From Chloroflexota bacterium (GTDB lineage Bacteria > Chloroflexota > Dehalococcoidia > GIF9 > UBA5629): a stretch of DNA of 5,397 nucleotides. Within the stretch, counting starts at the first letter, position 1. The number at the start of each line of letters is the position of its first letter. Below, one piece after another: positions 4,330 through 5,397 of this stretch. The stretch covers positions 1-5,397 of the forward strand of contig JAPLHM010000209.1 in the NCBI GenBank assembly GCA_026389635.1, written 5' to 3'. The notes under the pieces were generated by a model. That model saw nothing but the letters and a program-made list of their open reading frames with translations, was not told the origin of the DNA and made no database searches. The translations under genes and the position numbers were made by a program.

Positions 4330-5397
4330 ATGATGAATACAGTAGTTGGCATTGCTTTGCTGGGCTCCACCGGCTCTATCGGCCGGCAGACGCTGGATAT
4401 CGTCCGCAGCTTCAATACGCGTTTCAGAATTATCGGGCTGGCCTGCCGCAAAAACAGTGAGTTATTTAAGCAGCAGGTGAATGAATTCAAGCCGGACTAT
4501 ATATGCATGGAGACAGGCACGCAGTCACAGGGTTCACCGCTGTATTGCACACTTGAAGAAATGGCTTCTCTCCCGGGAGTAGATCTGTTAGTAATAGCCA
4601 CTACCGGCAAAGCGGGTCTTAAATCGGCTATTGCGGCACTTAAAGCCGGAAAAACCGTAGCTATCGCTAACAAAGAAATACTTGTGATAGCCGGCGAGCT
4701 GCTGATAACCCTGGCCGCCCGTCACAATGCAACCATATTGCCCATAGACAGCGAGCACTGCGCTATCTGGCAATGCCTGCAGGGAGAGAACGCACCCATA
4801 TCAAGAATATTGCTCACAGCGTCAGGAGGGCCTTTTATCGGCTGGCCGGCTGAAAAGCTGCATAAAGTAACGGCGGCGCAGGCTCTCAAACACCCCACCT
4901 GGCAAATGGGGCCAAAAGTAACGATTGATTCAGCCACCCTTTTTAACAAGGGCCTCGAAGTTATCGAGGCGCACTGGCTATTCAATATTCCCTATAATAA
5001 TATTGAAATACTTATTCACCGACAGAGCATCATCCACTCGATGGTCGAGTTCAGGGACGGCTCTGTAAAGGCGCAGTTGAGCACCCCCGACATGCATCTA
5101 CCTATTCAATACGCGCTCTTTTACCCCGAAAGGATGTATAACCCGGGCATAAAACCGCTGGATTTTCAGACGGTGCACAACCTCACGTTTGAGCCGTTTA
5201 ATCCGGCCGAGTACCCCTGCCTGAAGCTTGCATTGCAAGCAGGGAAACTCGGCGACACCTATCCCGCGGTATTGGGCGCCGCAGATGAAACAGCAGTCGG
5301 CCTGGCCATTCGCCAGGTCAATGGAGAGCTCAAAGAGAGAATCGAGCTCTTTCGATCCCAGAACAAACTGATTGAGGCCCAGCGTATTGAAGAAAGA
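4330..5397 (+). CDS. dxr: 1-deoxy-D-xylulose 5-phosphate reductoisomerase, 3' end replaced or cut
   Basis: DXR (IspC) converts 1-deoxy-D-xylulose 5-phosphate to 2-C-methyl-D-erythritol 4-phosphate with NADPH and a divalent metal, the first committed step of the MEP isoprenoid pathway, in the cytoplasm. Seen here: GSTGSIG nucleotide-binding loop (12-18), ANKE (113-116), DSEHCAIWQC with metal ligands Asp140 and Glu142, LTASGGPF (162-169), HPTWQMG (188-194), SATLFNKGLE with third metal ligand Glu210, HRQSIIHSM (230-238) and DGSVKAQLS. The frame is open to the window end (356 codons, no stop). Two adjacent ATGs (4330, 4333) are possible starts; neither has a Shine-Dalgarno site. Up to ADETAV (about 319-324) it is ordinary DXR. 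The family then normally continues FLxxxIxF and 50-70 residues of helical domain, but here the sequence turns into a UvrB-like stretch (326-356). If real, the protein lacks its normal C-terminal domain and may be impaired. Confidence 0.93.
   Translation, partial: MMNTVVGIALLGSTGSIGRQTLDIVRSFNTRFRIIGLACRKNSELFKQQVNEFKPDYICMETGTQSQGSPLYCTLEEMASLPGVDLLVIATTGKAGLKSAIAALKAGKTVAIANKEILVIAGELLITLAARHNATILPIDSEHCAIWQCLQGENAPISRILLTASGGPFIGWPAEKLHKVTAAQALKHPTWQMGPKVTIDSATLFNKGLEVIEAHWLFNIPYNNIEILIHRQSIIHSMVEFRDGSVKAQLSTPDMHLPIQYALFYPERMYNPGIKPLDFQTVHNLTFEPFNPAEYPCLKLALQAGKLGDTYPAVLGAADETAVGLAIRQVNGELKERIELFRSQNKLIEAQRIEER
5305..5397 (+). other. UvrB-like segment fused in frame to dxr
   Basis: The last 31 codons read AIRQVNGELKER, IELFRSQ, NKLIEAQRIEER. 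They fit, without gaps, the UvrB region just before the conserved RTxFDLEM...YCSGIENYSRxLSGR block; in E. coli UvrB, as recalled, this reads AIEKIKVELAAR, then NKLLEEQRLTQR. By eye about 13 of 31 positions are identical to E. coli, with most others conservative. UvrB is the DNA-loading helicase-like subunit of the UvrABC excision nuclease. The alignment is from memory. The junction with DXR lies around 5299-5310. It may be a genomic fusion or an assembly misjoin. Confidence 0.6.

Noticed and set aside
4588..4985. Minus-strand open frames at 4588-4773 and 4722-4985
   Set aside because: They are antisense to the DXR active-site region, whose motifs are unmistakable on the plus strand.

Overview
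The window reads as a chromosomal segment of a free-living bacterium with roughly balanced base composition. The best taxonomic hint is the DXR protein at the right end. Its wording (HPTW-x-MG, SATLFNKGLEVIEAHWLFN, DGSVKAQLS-PDM-LPIQYAL) resembles, from memory, DXR of Chloroflexota, especially Dehalococcoidia. This is an inference from recalled family sequences, not a search result. There are no mobile elements, tRNA/rRNA genes or CRISPR arrays.

Left part (1-1557, + strand): two tandem paralogous genes, the first cut by the window edge. The complete copy encodes a basic, Thr/Lys-rich cytoplasmic tail, one membrane helix, and an exported beta-rich region made of a W/G-patterned domain, a Thr-Gly linker and a conserved C-terminal domain. 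The two copies are nearly identical over their last 90 or so residues, so they arose by duplication or are kept alike by gene conversion.

Middle part (1576-4110, - strand): three genes for a phospho-threonine signalling set. In transcription order they are a soluble zinc-ribbon + FHA protein, a membrane-anchored Ser/Thr protein kinase, and a membrane-anchored FHA protein. The two FHA domains are clear paralogues that align without gaps. Gaps of about 160 bp between the genes, each with a plausible promoter, suggest a co-directional cluster rather than a tightly coupled operon. The last gene converges on the tandem pair with 18 bp between stop codons. A working model, inferred only, is that the kinase phosphorylates threonines on itself or on membrane partners, possibly the Thr-rich tails of the tandem proteins, and the FHA proteins dock on them.

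Right part (4111-5397): a 219-bp divergent intergenic region with a promoter for each side, a perfect dyad, and a hairpin-rich leader. It is followed by dxr (isoprenoid MEP pathway), which runs off the window. The most surprising observation is at the very end. After a normal DXR sequence up to about residue 325, the same reading frame continues into 31 residues that look like the middle of the DNA-repair helicase UvrB, not the DXR C-terminal domain. This is either an in-frame dxr-uvrB chimera in the genome or an assembly misjoin.
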